From: Epiperipatus broadwayi
Lineage: Eukaryota > Onychophora > Udeonychophora > Euonychophora > Peripatidae
Assembly (NCBI GenBank): GCA_028023455.1
Contig: JAQFVV010006232.1
Location: forward strand, 682,001 to 746,000
Length of the DNA stretch: 64,000 nucleotides
Direction of reading: 5' to 3'
In this document: one piece after another, positions 47,801 through 60,361 of the stretch
How positions within the stretch are numbered: the stretch's first letter is position 1
Layout of the letters: every line of letters begins with the position of its first letter
Translations under genes and position numbers: made by a program
The notes under the pieces: model-generated
What the model saw: only the letters and a program-made list of their open reading frames with translations
Told to the model about the DNA's origin: nothing
Databases searched by the model: none

Positions 47801-48954
47801 TTATAAATATTTTATTAGTAACAGGTAATAGATATATTAAAATAGAAATTATATATAAATTAATTTGAGGATAGAATAAAAGTGCAAATATGATTATTAT
47901 TAAAAATGCATAAAGATAATTGCAATTAGATATTCATGTATTTTATTTTAAATCATTGTTGATTACAGTAAATATTATAGCCTTCATTCTGACTATCTAA
48001 TATGGAAAATAAAATAATATAGTATTTTATTCCAGTAATATACTATTTTTAATAACAGGACAACAGTATTCTATTGTCACTATGTTAATACAATGATGAT
48101 AAATATTATGATTTATTAAAATTAATACAATATTTTATAGTATTTCAAAAATATTTATAATTATGTAATACGTATGAGTATAGGTTTAAATTAAAATATG
48201 CACTTATCTAATCTTAGCATATAATGTAATATTTAAAATTATTAAGCAGTTCTTTTGCATTTTAGTAAAGCATTTATCTTAAACATTTGATATACTATAA
48301 CATTTCAATGCAAAGAATTTTAAATAAAGAAATATATAGTTATATCTTTCGTTCTAAATTAATTACTTATAAAAAGTTATTTAAAATATAATTTCATAGC
48401 TTTTTTCTATTTTTATAAGATCACCCTTCTTATATCCAATTTTAAACTGTATTAATAAATTGCATTGCTTGATATATTTTATTCATTTTCATATTTTACA
48501 TCCATTGTAGTATTAAAAAATCACACTTTCAATACTCTCTTTCAATTGAACCAAAATATGCATTTACATTTGAGTTTATTGATCTCTAGAATTAAAAAAT
48601 TATTTTCAGGAATATCATATCATTCCTCTCCTATTTTATTATAGCAAACAGTAAATAATTCAATATCATTTTAATAGATGTTTTTTATCTCATCTTGCCT
48701 TCACAAAAATTTTCAACTTCAAACAGTTTAGCTATTACTCTAACCATCTTTAAAAAACTATTATTTATGATGTGATACCAGTGACAATTGATAGTGATTA
48801 TAGTGAGGGATATAGAATAACAACAATAATAATGCTAATGAGTAAGAAAAAGCATCATCATGTATACATTACTAAAAGATCCATATTTATCAAACATTTT
48901 AAATTCTGGTCATGGCCTTTATATCAGTTCTTACTAACTGTAAAAGAATGAAAT
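44826..48954. other. 4.1 kb AT-rich intergenic DNA, nothing recognised
   Basis: No gene supported. A slightly more G+C-rich patch at about 46525-46650 (TTCCACTGGCATG..GCAGACCAGG) may be a repeat fragment, but I have no second copy in the window. Confidence 0.45.
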
Positions 48955-50309
48955 ATGATTGATTTTGGTGGATCATTTATTTATCAAACTTCTAAATATA
49001 TTGGTAAGCCATTACAAGAGTTTTTAGGATTTAGGGAAAATACTATTGTTTCATTTTTTGACTTTGTAAATAAAATTAAAAATATAGTAATTAATGAGAA
49101 TGATGTTATTGCTTCATTAAATGTGATGGAAATGTATGATACTATTAATAGAATAGATCCCATAAAAATAATTGAACATGCACTAAAAAGTAAAGGTGTT
49201 TGGAAATATGTGATAAAAATTTATTATTCATTCTTTAAAATTTTTTGATGATAACATTGTTGCCTTTTTTGAGATAGATATTACAAAATAACTAAACATT
49301 GGCTTATAGGTCTGCCTATTATTGCACACATTTGCAATTTAGTTTTGTTTACATATGAGAGGTAGTATTTTAAAGGTGTGTTTTTTTAAAAATATTAAAA
49401 TTTACAAAAGGTATATAGATGATGTTTTTGCTTGCAAAAATTCCAATACTATATATTTGCTTGTAGAGGAGTTAAATAATTTGAATGGCTTGAAATGGAC
49501 TATTGAAAAGGAAAAGGACAAAAATATTAAGTATTTGGATTTAATTACTATAAAAGATAATAGTATGTTAGTTATAAATTAATAATCAATCCATTGCAAA
49601 AAAGGGGGTGTATAAATTGTTAATCAAAAGTATTATTTATGCATAAGATGGCAAGTTTGAAATCTTTTTTGTTTTGTAATGAAAAATTATGTTGCTACCA
49701 GTGTGATAAATTAAAAAATATTGAGATATTTACAAGGAATTGCTTGAAGTTGATTATAAGATGGCACTGATTAACAAGACTTTATGTCAATTTAAAAAGA
49801 GTGTAATGGTTTAAATGAGTTGAAAATTGATAGTAAAAAAATGAATATCTATTCCATATATTTCAAATGCTCAAGTTAAATTTTAAGAATATATATATAT
49901 TAGAATGTGTTTAATGCTTCATTTTGTGTTACAAATAATGTTAATAAATTAATGAATAATTCTAAAAATGTCATACCTGTTAAGCAGAAAAGTAATGTTA
50001 CGTATCAAATTTTTTGTGAATGTATGTTATCATATATAGGTGAATTGAGGTGCAGTATTGAAAATAGATTAAAGGAGTATGTAAAAAGTAAAAATAATGA
50101 TTTAATGACTGCTTCAGTTATTTTGAATCATGAAAAAGGACATGTAAATATAAATTTTAAGTTTGATATTGAAAAGTATTAAGATTCTTCATGAAGAGAG
50201 AAACCATAATAAAAGAAAAAATAAAGAGGCAATTTTAATAAATAAAAATAAATTGAATATAATTAACAGACAAGCTGCTAACATTAAAATTTGGGATTCA
50301 TGGGATTAG
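48955..50309 (+). pseudogene. Penelope-like retroelement: reverse transcriptase and GIY-YIG endonuclease, broken
   Basis: RT part: RENTIVSFFDFVNKIKNIV, then VIASLNVMEMYDTI (the motif A region, normally SFDV.SLYT.I, with Asp lost) in 48955-49248. The motif C block KRYIDDVFA and the LNGLKWTIEKE..KYLDL signature of Penelope RTs lie in 49355-49582. Endonuclease part: YQIFCECMLSYIGELR..IENRLKEYV in 49907-50182, i.e. the Y..Y-I-G motif with the Arg-containing helix. After a frameshift near 50180 the C-terminus NKRKNKEAIL..INRQAANIKIWDSWD ends in TAG (50307-50309). At least three frame breaks. The enzyme would nick DNA with the GIY-YIG domain and prime reverse transcription. Such machinery is the presumed helper for retrozymes. 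Confidence 0.85.
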
Positions 50310-51110
50310 AGTTGATAACATTTGCTTTCATTTTGTTTTTGAATTTAATGGCAGTTGAGTCAGATTAAGGAATTAACCTAAAGTACTTCTGTAGAAAGAC
50401 TGTATATAATAATTAATTACCATTATATTTATTATTTTTATTGTGTGTGTGTGTATTATACATGAGAGAAAATGGTCTGAATTTTTATAGTAATGGATCA
50501 TTGTGATATGATACTTTAATAAAAATAAAAAATAAAAAAACTTGAAAATATCTCTAGGGTTTAATAATTATTTATTATTTCATGGAAAGAAAGATAAATA
50601 TCATTTTATCAATATGAACATGGAGATTGAGGTAATTGAAATCTTATTCATTTTACAAGTAAAGGTTGTTTGCAAAATCTATGTATAATAAGATGGGGTA
50701 GTCTAAGTTTTGTGCTGTTGAAATTTTGCAATGTGATGGAATTAAGATTAAAAGCAAAAATCTAATATATATAATAAAATTTATAGGATTAATTTTAATA
50801 TAACTGTGTTAAATATATAAATAAATTAACACTAAATTAACCTTGTTTTTACTTTGTTATATAAAAATTAGATACAGTAATCAATATTAAAATATTTAAT
50901 TTTATAAAATTAGCTTCAATATTGTTTTATTATGCATAAATTATATATATATATACATACATACATACATACATATATATATATATCACTTTATAACAAT
51001 ACAGATATTTAAGATTACTCAGTTAATTGTGAACAAATTTAAGACAGAAATAATAATAAGAGAATGAAAATGAAATAGGTGGATGAGAAAACTAACAAGT
51101 AGGTTTCACT
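50310..51110. other. AT-rich DNA with TA/CATA microsatellite
   Basis: Contains (GT)n at ~50442-50454 and a (TA)n(CATA)n(TA)n run at ~50943-50986. The first 100 bases may be the 3' untranslated region of the Penelope-like copy. Confidence 0.5.
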
Positions 51111-51114
51111 AATA

Positions 51115-51375
51115 TCAGTAAAAGAATTAAGAGATGGACATCGAGCTGGATTGAACATTTTCTAGAAGATATAATGTTAGATATAGAGATGTAAATTGGA
51201 TTTCGAGAGATTGTAAAAGACATAGAAAGAGATATGAGATAGATGTATGAAATTAAAAAGTTTTCTTATGTAGGAAGAAAGGAGAGGTTGTATTTAGAAA
51301 AAGTGGATTGAACTTGGTAAGATTTATATCCTGCAGTTGATCAATAACGATTCAAAATAATAATAATGAATTTTG
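51115..51375 (+). pseudogene. 3' end fragment of an RTE-like LINE
   Basis: Colinear with 55430-55640: SWIEH..LEDIML, then GFREIVKDIERDMR (normally W.PR..RPRGRP..R), and a DLYPAVDQ end corresponding to RDFHPAVD. It finishes in an (AAT)n-like tail at ~51358-51370, typical of RTE 3' ends. 5'-truncated and mutated. Confidence 0.68.
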
Positions 51376-52757
51376 ATAACACACCCACCTATCACACTAT
51401 CACATTTTAGGTTCAAATTAAGATTGAATAAAATTTTTGGATATTGTTTCAGGTTTCAAGCAGTCTTCAGGTTTTCAGGTAGCTAGTTAACCATCCAATA
51501 TCGTTCAATAAATGGTTAGTAATTACTTTTAGATAAAAAAATAGAACAAAAGCCGAAACAATTTCTTATGACATATCTGGTAAGTAATGCGTTCTCTCTT
51601 TATTATTATTCTATAGGAGATTTTTGGAAATGCTTTTAACCTTTAGGACATTAGTATTTTAAAATTATATATAAATATATATTTTTAACCAGAAAATTAT
51701 CACAATTTCGCTATATATATATATATTATAACAATATGATACCAATATGCCAATATGCTTAAATAAGATGAATAATTACGTTATTAACAAGTCCTATTTG
51801 AATAATAGCAAAATAGATAAATTCATCTGGATATACACATTTTATCACTAACATAATGTCTCTGTATTTCTAAGCTTAATGCAAATCCATAAAAGTTATG
51901 TATCTTATATAAAATTTTAATATGTCATTTACAATCGCGATGATTAAATTTTTGAAGCGTTTAATTTATTATATATAAATATTTTATTTTTTATTTATAA
52001 GAACAAAATTTTAAAATATAAGTTTTTACAATAAATTAAAATTGAATGATCTAAACAAGAGACAGAGAGAAAGAGAAAAAATTTCAACAACAAAGTAATC
52101 ATTTAATTATAAGAATTATTTTGTTTGAAAATTGAACTCAAAATCAAGTTTTCAAACTAATGTAATATCATTTTCAATTTTTCTTCAACAAATAGAATTT
52201 TTTTTTAATATCAAAACATTTTTGTTTTACTAATTTAATAATAAATTCCAAAAGCTCTCAAATGAATTCTTTTTAATTTTTATTTTGCCTTTGTCCCTAA
52301 AGGTTTTATAAGTTAGTTGTTTTAAAAGAATCTTTTTTTCTAGCGTGAATCAAATCAAAAAAAGTTCAGACAGTAGTAAAAACAGAACTCTGAATAAAGA
52401 ATGATTGTTAAACAACTGTTACAGACTAGGTATTATTTAATGTAAACTAAATGAGAGATAAAAAATGCCATTTTTATGGACTTTTAAAGACCTTTTTTGC
52501 ATTTCACAAAATAAATTATAATTCAATGAACTGCATAGATGTTTTTTTCCAAAGTTAAATTGATAAAAGCTTGAACTATTACTGATGATAAATCTTTGGT
52601 TTACCCCTATATGATTTGGCACAGTGGTTAAGTGGTAGAATTAGATAGCAGAAGTGTTATGGATCAATTCAGATTCCAACTAAAATTTCATGAATTCCTG
52701 AGCAATAATATTTAATGTTAACAGTGCTTTTGTCATAATGTTTTTTTTATAAATGTT
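51376..52757. other. AT-rich intergenic DNA, nothing recognised
   Basis: No gene or repeat supported. Short frames such as 52437-52622 (minus) have no recognisable features. Confidence 0.5.
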
Positions 52758-52770
52758 AAAGCTTTATTTT

Positions 52771-52859
52771 GAGAGGTCAGCACAGCCGTCTTACAAGCAG
52801 TTGTTCCGGGTTAGCGAGTTCGCTTCCCGGCTGATGCTATGACACATGAGAGAGAAAAA
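52771..52859 (+). mobile_element. tRNA-derived SINE, copy 3
   Basis: Starts GAGAGGTCAGCACAGCC, has the CTTACAA anticodon loop, a T-arm CCGGG..CCCGG with an enlarged loop containing AGCG-AGTT-CGCT, CTGATGCTATGACACATGAG and an A-rich tail. Flanks AAAGCTTTATTTT (52758-52770) and AAAGCTACATTTT (52860-52872) look like a 13-bp TSD with two differences. It lies about 60 bp upstream of the 5' end of the RTE-like LINE. Confidence 0.7.
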
Positions 52860-52924
52860 AAAGCTACATTTTTGCAGATTTGATGTTCATACAACCTAAA
52901 ACATATAAAGTACTCAATAATAAT

Positions 52925-55645
52925 TATGAATTTAAAAACTCTTATATTAAATGGGACATTTAATATAAGAAAAAGTGAAGAGACAATTGATTTAAAAAGT
53001 GGACACATACTCCACTATAAAGGTACAAATATTGAAAATACAAGTGGAGTAGGATTCATTATAAATAAAAAGTGAAAGAACAACATTGTGGAGATTGATA
53101 GTGTAATGGATGGAGTGGTAAGATTAGTTATACAACTTAATAGCAGATACCAAATGCAGAGAATTCGGTCTTATGCCCCAACAAGTTCTCATAGTGATGA
53201 AGTAGTAGAAGATTATTATATAGATGTACAAAAGGCTTTTGATCAGATTACACAATATTTTAAAATTGTTATGGGAGACTTTGATGCTAGAATTGGTAAA
53301 CAAATGAAAGATGAAAGTGCTGTAGGTAATTTTGATTATGGTAATAGAAATGAGAGAGGACATAGACTTGTGGAGTTTGCAGAAAAAGAAAAACTTTATA
53401 TTATGGATTTTTTCAAAAAAATGTTAAAAGGAAATGGACATGGAAGCATCCAAATGAAGGTACAGCAGAATTGGATTATATTTTGACTAATAAAAAATAC
53501 ATATTTCAAGATTGTAATGTTCTTAATAAATTTAACACAGGAAGGGATCATCAATTAGTAAGATGTCAGATATGTTAATGCAAAACTAGAGAGACAGAAA
53601 TTATTAAGAAAAACAATATTTACAGTTGGTATTCCTAATCTTCAAAAACATTCTAAGGAATTTAAATTAGTTCTTGCAAATTGGTTTCAAGTATTAATAG
53701 ATTTTGAACATGATTCAGATTTGAATGAAATTAATATGAAAATAACTGATACACTTTTAAAACTGCAAAAATGATAGCTAGTAGAAAAAAGAAGCAATTG
53801 TCCAATAAATTTTTTACTGAGACTAGAGAATTTATGAAGAAAAGAAGGAATATGAACATATACAAAAATGATGCATTAAAAAGGATTGAATATCTCAAAT
53901 TTTGTAAAATGGTGTGTAAAAGAGTTGAAAATGATATAAGAAAGTATAACTGTGAACTAGCAAGAAAAGCTGTAGAAGAGAATAAAAGTCTCAACGGTGT
54001 AAAACAACATTTTGATATTGGTAGGAAATTTATATCGGTAATAAGAAAAAAAATGGAATTATTACTAAAAAAAGAGATGATATCATGAAATGGGTAGAAG
54101 ACTTCTATCAAGAATTACATAGTAATAAAGAACAAGTACCTCTTATATCTATTATATCTTCTGAATTGCCCAGAATTTTAAATGAAAAAATGAGACATGC
54201 AATTAAATTTTTGAAAAAAGGAAAGGCTCCAGGTAATGATAAATTTTTAATTGATATATTAAAAGAAGCCAGTGAAGAAATAGAAAAAAATTTAGCAAAG
54301 TTATATACCAAATGTCTAAATGATAAAGATATACCAGATGATTGGAAGAATACAGTATTAATATTAATATTTAAAAAAGGTGATGAAGAAGATATTAGAA
54401 ATTACAGACCTCTCAGCCTTTTATCAGTTTTATACAAAACTTTTTACTAAGATATTTACAACTCATCTACAGAGAAAATTGGATTTCCACCAACCAAGAG
54501 AACAATCTGGATTTAAAAGTGGTTTTAGTACAGTAGATCATATCCAGGTATAGAGAGAAGTTATAGAAAGGACAAATGAATATGAGTTGCCATTATGCTT
54601 TGGATTTGTAGATTATGAAAAGGCATTTGATTTTATAAACATTTCTTCAGTGATTAAAGCATTGGATCATCAAGATATAGATCCAGGATATTGTCATATT
54701 TAAAGAGTATTTATAAAAATGCAACAGCAACAATTATATTATATAATGATACTAGAAAAGTCAACATTGAGAAGAGTGTAAGACAGGGTGAGTTCATATC
54801 TCCAAAACTATTTACAGCAGGGCTGCAAAAAGTATTTTATAGGTTAAAATGGAAATCTAAAGGAGTGAAAGTAAATGGAGATTATTTAAGTCATTTAGAT
54901 TTTGCAGATGATGTAGTTGTTTTTGCAAATAATTTTTTAGAGCTACAGGAAATGTTGCAGGAGTTATCAGAAGAAAGTAGGAAAGTAGGACTAAAGATAA
55001 ATGTTAAAAAGACTAAAGTAATGTTTAATGGATTTTCTCAAAATATGAAAACAAAGATTGATTATGATGAGTTAGAAGAAGTTAACAGCTACACATACCT
55101 TAGTCAGATTATTAATACAGATGGAAACATAATGGATAAAATTAATCATAGAATTAAATTTGGTTGGAGTGCTATTGGTAGAAATAACTTGATACTAAAA
55201 AGGAAATGTACCTATGTGTTTGAAAAGGAGGGTTTTTAATAACCAGTTCTTACTTATGGATCTGAGACTTGGACACTTAATATAAAAGCAATACAGAGAC
55301 TCCAGACCACTCAAAGAACTATGGAGAGATGCATGTTGGGGGTAACATGAAGAGATTGAAAATGCAATATATTGGTAAGAGAACAAACAGGTGTTACTGA
55401 CTTCATTGAAAAAATTAAAAGACTGAAGTGAAGTTGGGTTGCACATATTGCTAGAAGAGATAATATATGGACAATTAAAATCTTAAACTGGATTCCAAGA
55501 GATAAAAGACCCAGAAAGTGACCACACATGAGATGGATGGATGAAATAAGAAAGTGTGCAGGGGTGATGTCGAGAAGAAAAGCTAAAGATCAGAGAAGAT
55601 GGATTGAACTTGGGAGAGATTTTCATCCTGCAGTGGATTGATAAT
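52925..55645 (+). pseudogene. RTE-like non-LTR retrotransposon ORF (endonuclease + reverse transcriptase), internally deleted and broken
   Basis: Endonuclease: LNGTFNIRKSEE (~52952; the WNVR region), an internal loss, then NTSGVGFIINKK (~53037), RSYAPTSSHSDE and IVMGDFDARIGKQ (~53265; the GDFNA.IG motif) with RNERGHRLVEFA. RT: KGKAPGNDKF (~54220), DIRNYRPLSLLSVLYK (~54390), then a shift at a T run, QPREQSGFKSGFSTVDHIQV (~54495), motif A FVDYEKAFDFIN (~54608), RQGEFISPKLF (motif B) and catalytic FADDVVVFAN (~54900). 3' end: YGSETWTLN, NWIPRDKRPRK, MRWMDEIRKCAG, RRWIELGRDFHPAVD (~55595-55640). At least five stops or frameshifts. RTE assignment rests on motif wording and the single long ORF. Confidence 0.82.
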
Positions 55646-56938
55646 GGTTGATGATATTTAAAATTTACAATCATCATTAATTTTTACATTCAAAATATAT
55701 GGATGCAAACATTGAACCCCTTCCCCCACAACAAGTTTGAAATGTAGGATTGAGCAATATTTCTAATTTTTAGAAAAAAAAATCATGTTCTATGAGGAGA
55801 AAATAGTGAATGTCTAAAGATAATTATAATCATGCAGCTATATATAAATATATTAAAATCAAGATTTTCTAGGGCAAAAAATATAAGCAAATATTTTGGA
55901 TGTGTTAATATCAACTTTGTATTGATGATTTGTCTGGATTATACCTAACATTATGTAGGCAGTGAAGATCACATAACTGGTTATTGCAGGCATATTAAAA
56001 ATTGAAAACAGTTTTAAATACTTGATTTCAAATTTATCAAGCACAAGATAATATTTTTGATCAATAAAAATCCAGAAACATATTAAAAGTGAAGATATTG
56101 TTAAAGAAGTAATCAAATTTAAATCCAATAGCTGCTTTGATTGATATGTTTTATAAAGTTTTATCAAACGAAAAATAGTTTAATTGTAGCATTTTATTTG
56201 TTGATGGATTCTAAACTTTTAAAAAATCAATTACATTTCTAACTGTCCTTTGATAATGAATGCTGAGTTTGGATATAATTTTGATATTGGTAAAAATAAC
56301 AGTGGGACTGTTTGTCTAAAATGTGAGTTTAACTTCATTTAAACTGTTTAAAATATTTAGAGTATCAATTGTTCTCTATAAAACAAATGAGTAAGAAGGA
56401 ATGACAAAATTTTTGTTTTATGTAACTTAAATATATTTTTGTGTTTCAACATATATATTTTGTAAAAATATTTTAATAATAGAAAATACCATCATTTTAT
56501 TGGAAAGGAGATTAAATGACTAAACAAGCAAATGAGTTTGACCCAAATGAGGTTAAATACTATGACAACATACCAATGAAATGAGATAGTAAAGAACATC
56601 AGTTTTCAAAAAGAAAGAAAAAGAACAAGAACTCCGAATTTTATTCAATATATACTGAAGCAGTTGGAGTGAGTTCAAATCTAGCTTCATGTTATTTACC
56701 CTAATACTAACCTTAAATTTCCGATGCAATGGCGCTTTATACGTTCAATCCACGCTAATTTCCATAATAAATAATTTATTTCAAATGCGTATTAAAATTA
56801 ATTAGTTTAACTTAAAATTGATCAATTCTCTAAATAAATTCATGAGAAAATATTCTGAATTTATATATATTAATTTGGATTGTGATATTTAAATATTAAA
56901 ATATATAATTGTTCAAAATTTCATTCGTCAATACTTTC
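55646..56938. other. AT-rich intergenic DNA around the receptor-like frame
   Basis: Apart from the minus-strand frame at 55859-56167, nothing recognised. A C-rich patch CCCCTTCCCCCAC lies at ~55718-55730. Confidence 0.45.
55859..56167 (-). pseudogene. Possible fragment of a class C (GABA-B-like) receptor, TM4 to TM6 region
   Basis: A 102-codon frame with hydrophobic spans. Residues ~10-35 read KQLLDLNLITSLTISSLLI followed by CFWIFID, resembling the K..L.D..L....L...W...D(P) pattern at TM4. Residues ~63-100 read SYVIFTAYIMLGIIQTNH, then VDINTSKIFAYIF, resembling LG.FLAW.TR.V...LNDSK.I at TM5 to TM6. A stop lies a few codons upstream and no convincing splice sites flank it, so it may be an old exon or pseudogene fragment, or chance in hydrophobic AT-rich sequence. 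The start codon shown is not ATG. Confidence 0.28.
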
Positions 56939-57000
56939 TCTTCCTTTTTCCCCCCCCCCCCCCTTTTTTTCCCCTCCCCCCCCCCTTCCCCTCTTTTCCC
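56939..57000 (+). repeat. Polypyrimidine tract with long C runs
   Basis: About 60 bases of only C and T, with runs of 14 C (56950-56963) and 10 C (56976-56985), ending CCCCTCTTTTCCCG. The complementary G runs could form a G-quadruplex. It is very unlike the surrounding sequence. It may be a genuine microsatellite or an assembly/sequencing artefact. Confidence 0.85.
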
Positions 57001-57946
57001 GTCGGAACAAATTAGTAGTTCAAATCTATTGAATATACTTATAATGTACTTTGATCTATGATAAACAAGTTGGGTGAATAATAAAATTTCTGCCTATCAT
57101 GGCTACTCAGCCTTTTTTGGGAGAATCTATATACAATAGCATCAAGTTAGATATCAGTTTCATGGTGATAAAAATATTGAATTAAGTGATGAAATCTAAA
57201 TTCCTAAAATCACATAAAGAAATAAGTAATTATATTATTAATGCACAAAATATGCTAAATGCAGATACAAAATATAATCTTAAATTTAAAAGTAATCAAA
57301 GTTTATAACTCTAAAATGGGGTGCTCCTATATGAACGAAATGCAAAATATATTCATATAAAATATATATAATAAAACAACATCAGTAGAAAATTGGAGAA
57401 TATTGGACTACCATTTTTTAAGCTCCTTTATAAATGTAGATATAGATATACTGTAAAAAATGTATTATCATTAATAAATACTACACTTAATTGGCATTCC
57501 TTACAAATAGAAGAAAGGTATTTGTCATATAATTAATTTATCTTATTTAAATATTATGTTGAGTGTATGTGTATTATTCAGTATTCATCTATATATTTTG
57601 TAACCAAAAGAAGTTGTGTTAAATTGTTAATAATATCTATTGGAAGCCATTATTCTCATTATTTTTCCATATAATCAAAATATGCTTATTTGTCTCATAT
57701 ATATATAATCTGTTGAAACAATTGTTTTGGTAAATATTTTAAAGATATTTGTAATGAAAACTTATTCATGTGATTGCAAAATATAAATTAAAGCATTACA
57801 AAGTTATTTAGTAAATGTTGAGACATTTTTAACAGCAGATCAGAGATTTATTTTAAAGCTAAGTGCTTCCAAATACTGCAAAGTATCATAATCATAGAAT
57901 TATACAAATAACAACAGCTAAGATCTGGTTTTAAAGTTATTTTATG
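57001..57946. other. AT-rich intergenic DNA, nothing recognised
   Basis: No gene, RNA or repeat supported. Confidence 0.5.
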
Positions 57947-58181
57947 TATTATATAATAAATTAGCGATTTTTTTGCATGCCTTAGTGAAGCTGTAATTAT
58001 ATTATAATGTTTAATATGCCTGCTTAGCACTTTTGAGATTTAGTATTCTAATCCCATAGCAGGCATATTAAACATTATAGTATAATTACAGCTTCACTAA
58101 TGCATGCAAAAAAAATCGCATATGCATAATTACAATTTTTATTGGTGAAGAGAAAAACAATTTATTATATAATAAATTAGC
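57947..58181. repeat. Hairpin MITE-like element flanked by 19-bp direct repeats
   Basis: Inverted arms 57964-58024 and 58058-58119 (about 61 bp, 3-4 differences) surround a 33-bp spacer. TATTATATAATAAATTAGC occurs at 57947-57965 and again at 58163-58181, directly repeated around the structure. The arm pair would form a strong hairpin. It could be a small foldback with a long target duplication, or an element whose ends include the repeat. No coding. Confidence 0.68.
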
Positions 58182-59514
58182 ATAAACTAGAATATTTTTG
58201 AGTCAAATTACATTCTAATGACAGAAATGGTAGTTACAGTTTTTTTCAAAATAGGAGTGCTGGTATCCTTTTTTTTATTTATGATGTGCATATCATTAGC
58301 TATTGACCACATCTCCTTCACCTTTCTCTTTCTGTCATCTCTCTCAGAACAATATCCACCCCAGGGAATTCAAAATTGTGGCCTGATTGCAATTCATGGT
58401 CCAAGAAAACAAGACTGTTCACTGCTTTTTTAAGTCTGGTTGTATATATAATTATGCTGGGCAAATCTTGTGAATAAGTTAGATTTCATTACTCCATAAT
58501 AAGTCTTTAATCATATTAATTTTAATAAGGGTATACTGGTATATCACTTTGTTCAATTTCCATGAATTGTTTACAACATGTATTAATATAATTTTTAAAA
58601 TAGTCTATTAAACACTATACTTTATTATCTGTCATTTAGTATACTATTCGCTAAAGTACTTGTTTACTTAAATAATATTTGTTTTATTTTGTCATTATTA
58701 TTATTATTATTATAATAAGTGAATTTCATTTAGTTGATTTTTTTTAAAAATCAGTCATGGTGGATTATTTCATTCATTACCAATCATCTATAGTTGCATA
58801 TTTATATATTTATTGTAATTGATAACAAATTTCTGTAAGAGTATTCCTGAAAATCAAATAGTCCTATGTATTATTAACGTGATAAACAATACTTCAACAT
58901 TTAATATTCTTTCAAAGTATAGTTTGGGGTTCATTAAAATCTCTTCTAGTACAAACTATTTTTAGTAGATATAAATCTTTATTTGTTTCAGTTGCTTTAT
59001 TTGCTAACCTGCAAAATTAGACAAACATTTAAAACATCTCGTATTTTTATAATGGACTATAAAGAGGAGAGAATAATACCTGGAAACATTGTGAATATAC
59101 TAACCTGTTTGATGTGCTATTACTAACAGTTGAATGTATTTGGAATATTTAAATAAAGTTTAATTTTTCTAAAGACATGATGGAAATATAATATAAAATT
59201 ACAAGTGAAACACCATCATCTCAAACCTTCATGAAAACATTTAAAACATCCTTTCATTCGTTAATACTATATCAATGTCTAATTGTATTAAATATTTATA
59301 AGATATTATTGCTCCATTCACTTGTTGCCTTTACAGAGATAAAAGTTATATATATATATATAATCCTCAATGTTAGGATGTTCACTGATTACACTGTGGC
59401 CTCTGTTTTATACAAGTTAACTGAAACACACAGGCTTATTATATACCTGTGTCTATATATGTAATATATAGGGTATATGAGCACAGACTTTCACATGATC
59501 CACCACTTTCCACA
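58182..59514. other. AT-rich intergenic DNA with (ATT)n
   Basis: (TTA)n at ~58693-58712. Short frames (58218-58433, 59231-59464) are hydrophobic and AT-biased with no recognisable motifs. Confidence 0.45.
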
Positions 59515-59660
59515 TTATCTCATAACACTGATACACTTGAAGGACATATATGTCAAAAAGATAAATAATCACCAATATATGTATTTCATGCTAAAACAGC
59601 AATCATCAGTTAGTCAGATTACAATCTTTACACATATATGCTATAAGTGCTCAGATATAT
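59515..59660 (+). repeat. Dispersed repeat related to the 1.29-1.51 kb inverted repeat
   Basis: CTGATACAC, then AAAAGATAAATAATCACCAA and TATATGTATTTCATGCTAAA, CAGCA and AATCA/TCAGTTAGTC-like patches follow the same order as 1300-1400. Here the second inverted arm is absent or not recognisable. The sequence downstream (59,680-59,860) is more G+C-rich and may continue the repeat. Confidence 0.5.
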
Positions 59661-60361
59661 ATCAAGATAGCCAATCCTCATACTTTAATGGACAGGCTTC
59701 AATCCACTTCACACTCCAACTCTTCAATCATCCATCCAATTGAAAACCTGATGATGGACTGCTCTAAGGCCACCCTGATGCCAAGATTCTTGTCACACCA
59801 TGTTGACCTAAGATCAATATGGCCTCTCACATACAGGACATAATCCATTTAATACATATACAAAGGATGGGCAGACATCTCTACTATACAAGTTAAGAAA
59901 ATAAATTTACAGGAATAGATTTTTCTATCATTTGAAGTATTGACTAAAGATTTTTATGTTTTGTTTAGTAATTTCCAGATTGAGTACCAGGTAAAATAAT
60001 GAAAGGCCAAAACTTATCAAATTATATTAACAAAAAATGTTCATTCACAAAATTTTCTATTCTCATTACTTTTATGCTCTCTAGTAGAAGCATTATAATC
60101 AACAGATACCAGACGGGAATGCTTAAAAAATCTCTGTCCTGGGTTGCTCTATTCAAATATTATCAGATTAGTTTTTAGCATTTGGTTTTTATTAGTGAGA
60201 ACTTTTTAAATTTTTTGAATCATACACTTAGATCTTTTTTGAAACAAAAACATTTTCCTTCTACACTACCAACAAAAATTGATAAAACTTGTTAAATTTT
60301 GTCAATGCCAATTTAATTTGCCTTTATGGTTATATAGATCTGAAACTTGTTCACTTTCTAT
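59661..60361. other. Intergenic DNA, possibly repeat-derived
   Basis: 59,690-59,850 is less AT-rich than its surroundings (GGCCACCCTGATGCCAAG, TGGCCTCTC) and lacks a long open frame. Nothing else recognised. Confidence 0.4.

Noticed and set aside
53731-54111. 126-codon minus-strand hydrophobic ORF
   Set aside because: Antisense to the lysine-rich region of the RTE-like LINE. The Phe/Leu-rich composition is the complement of AAA/AAG codons.
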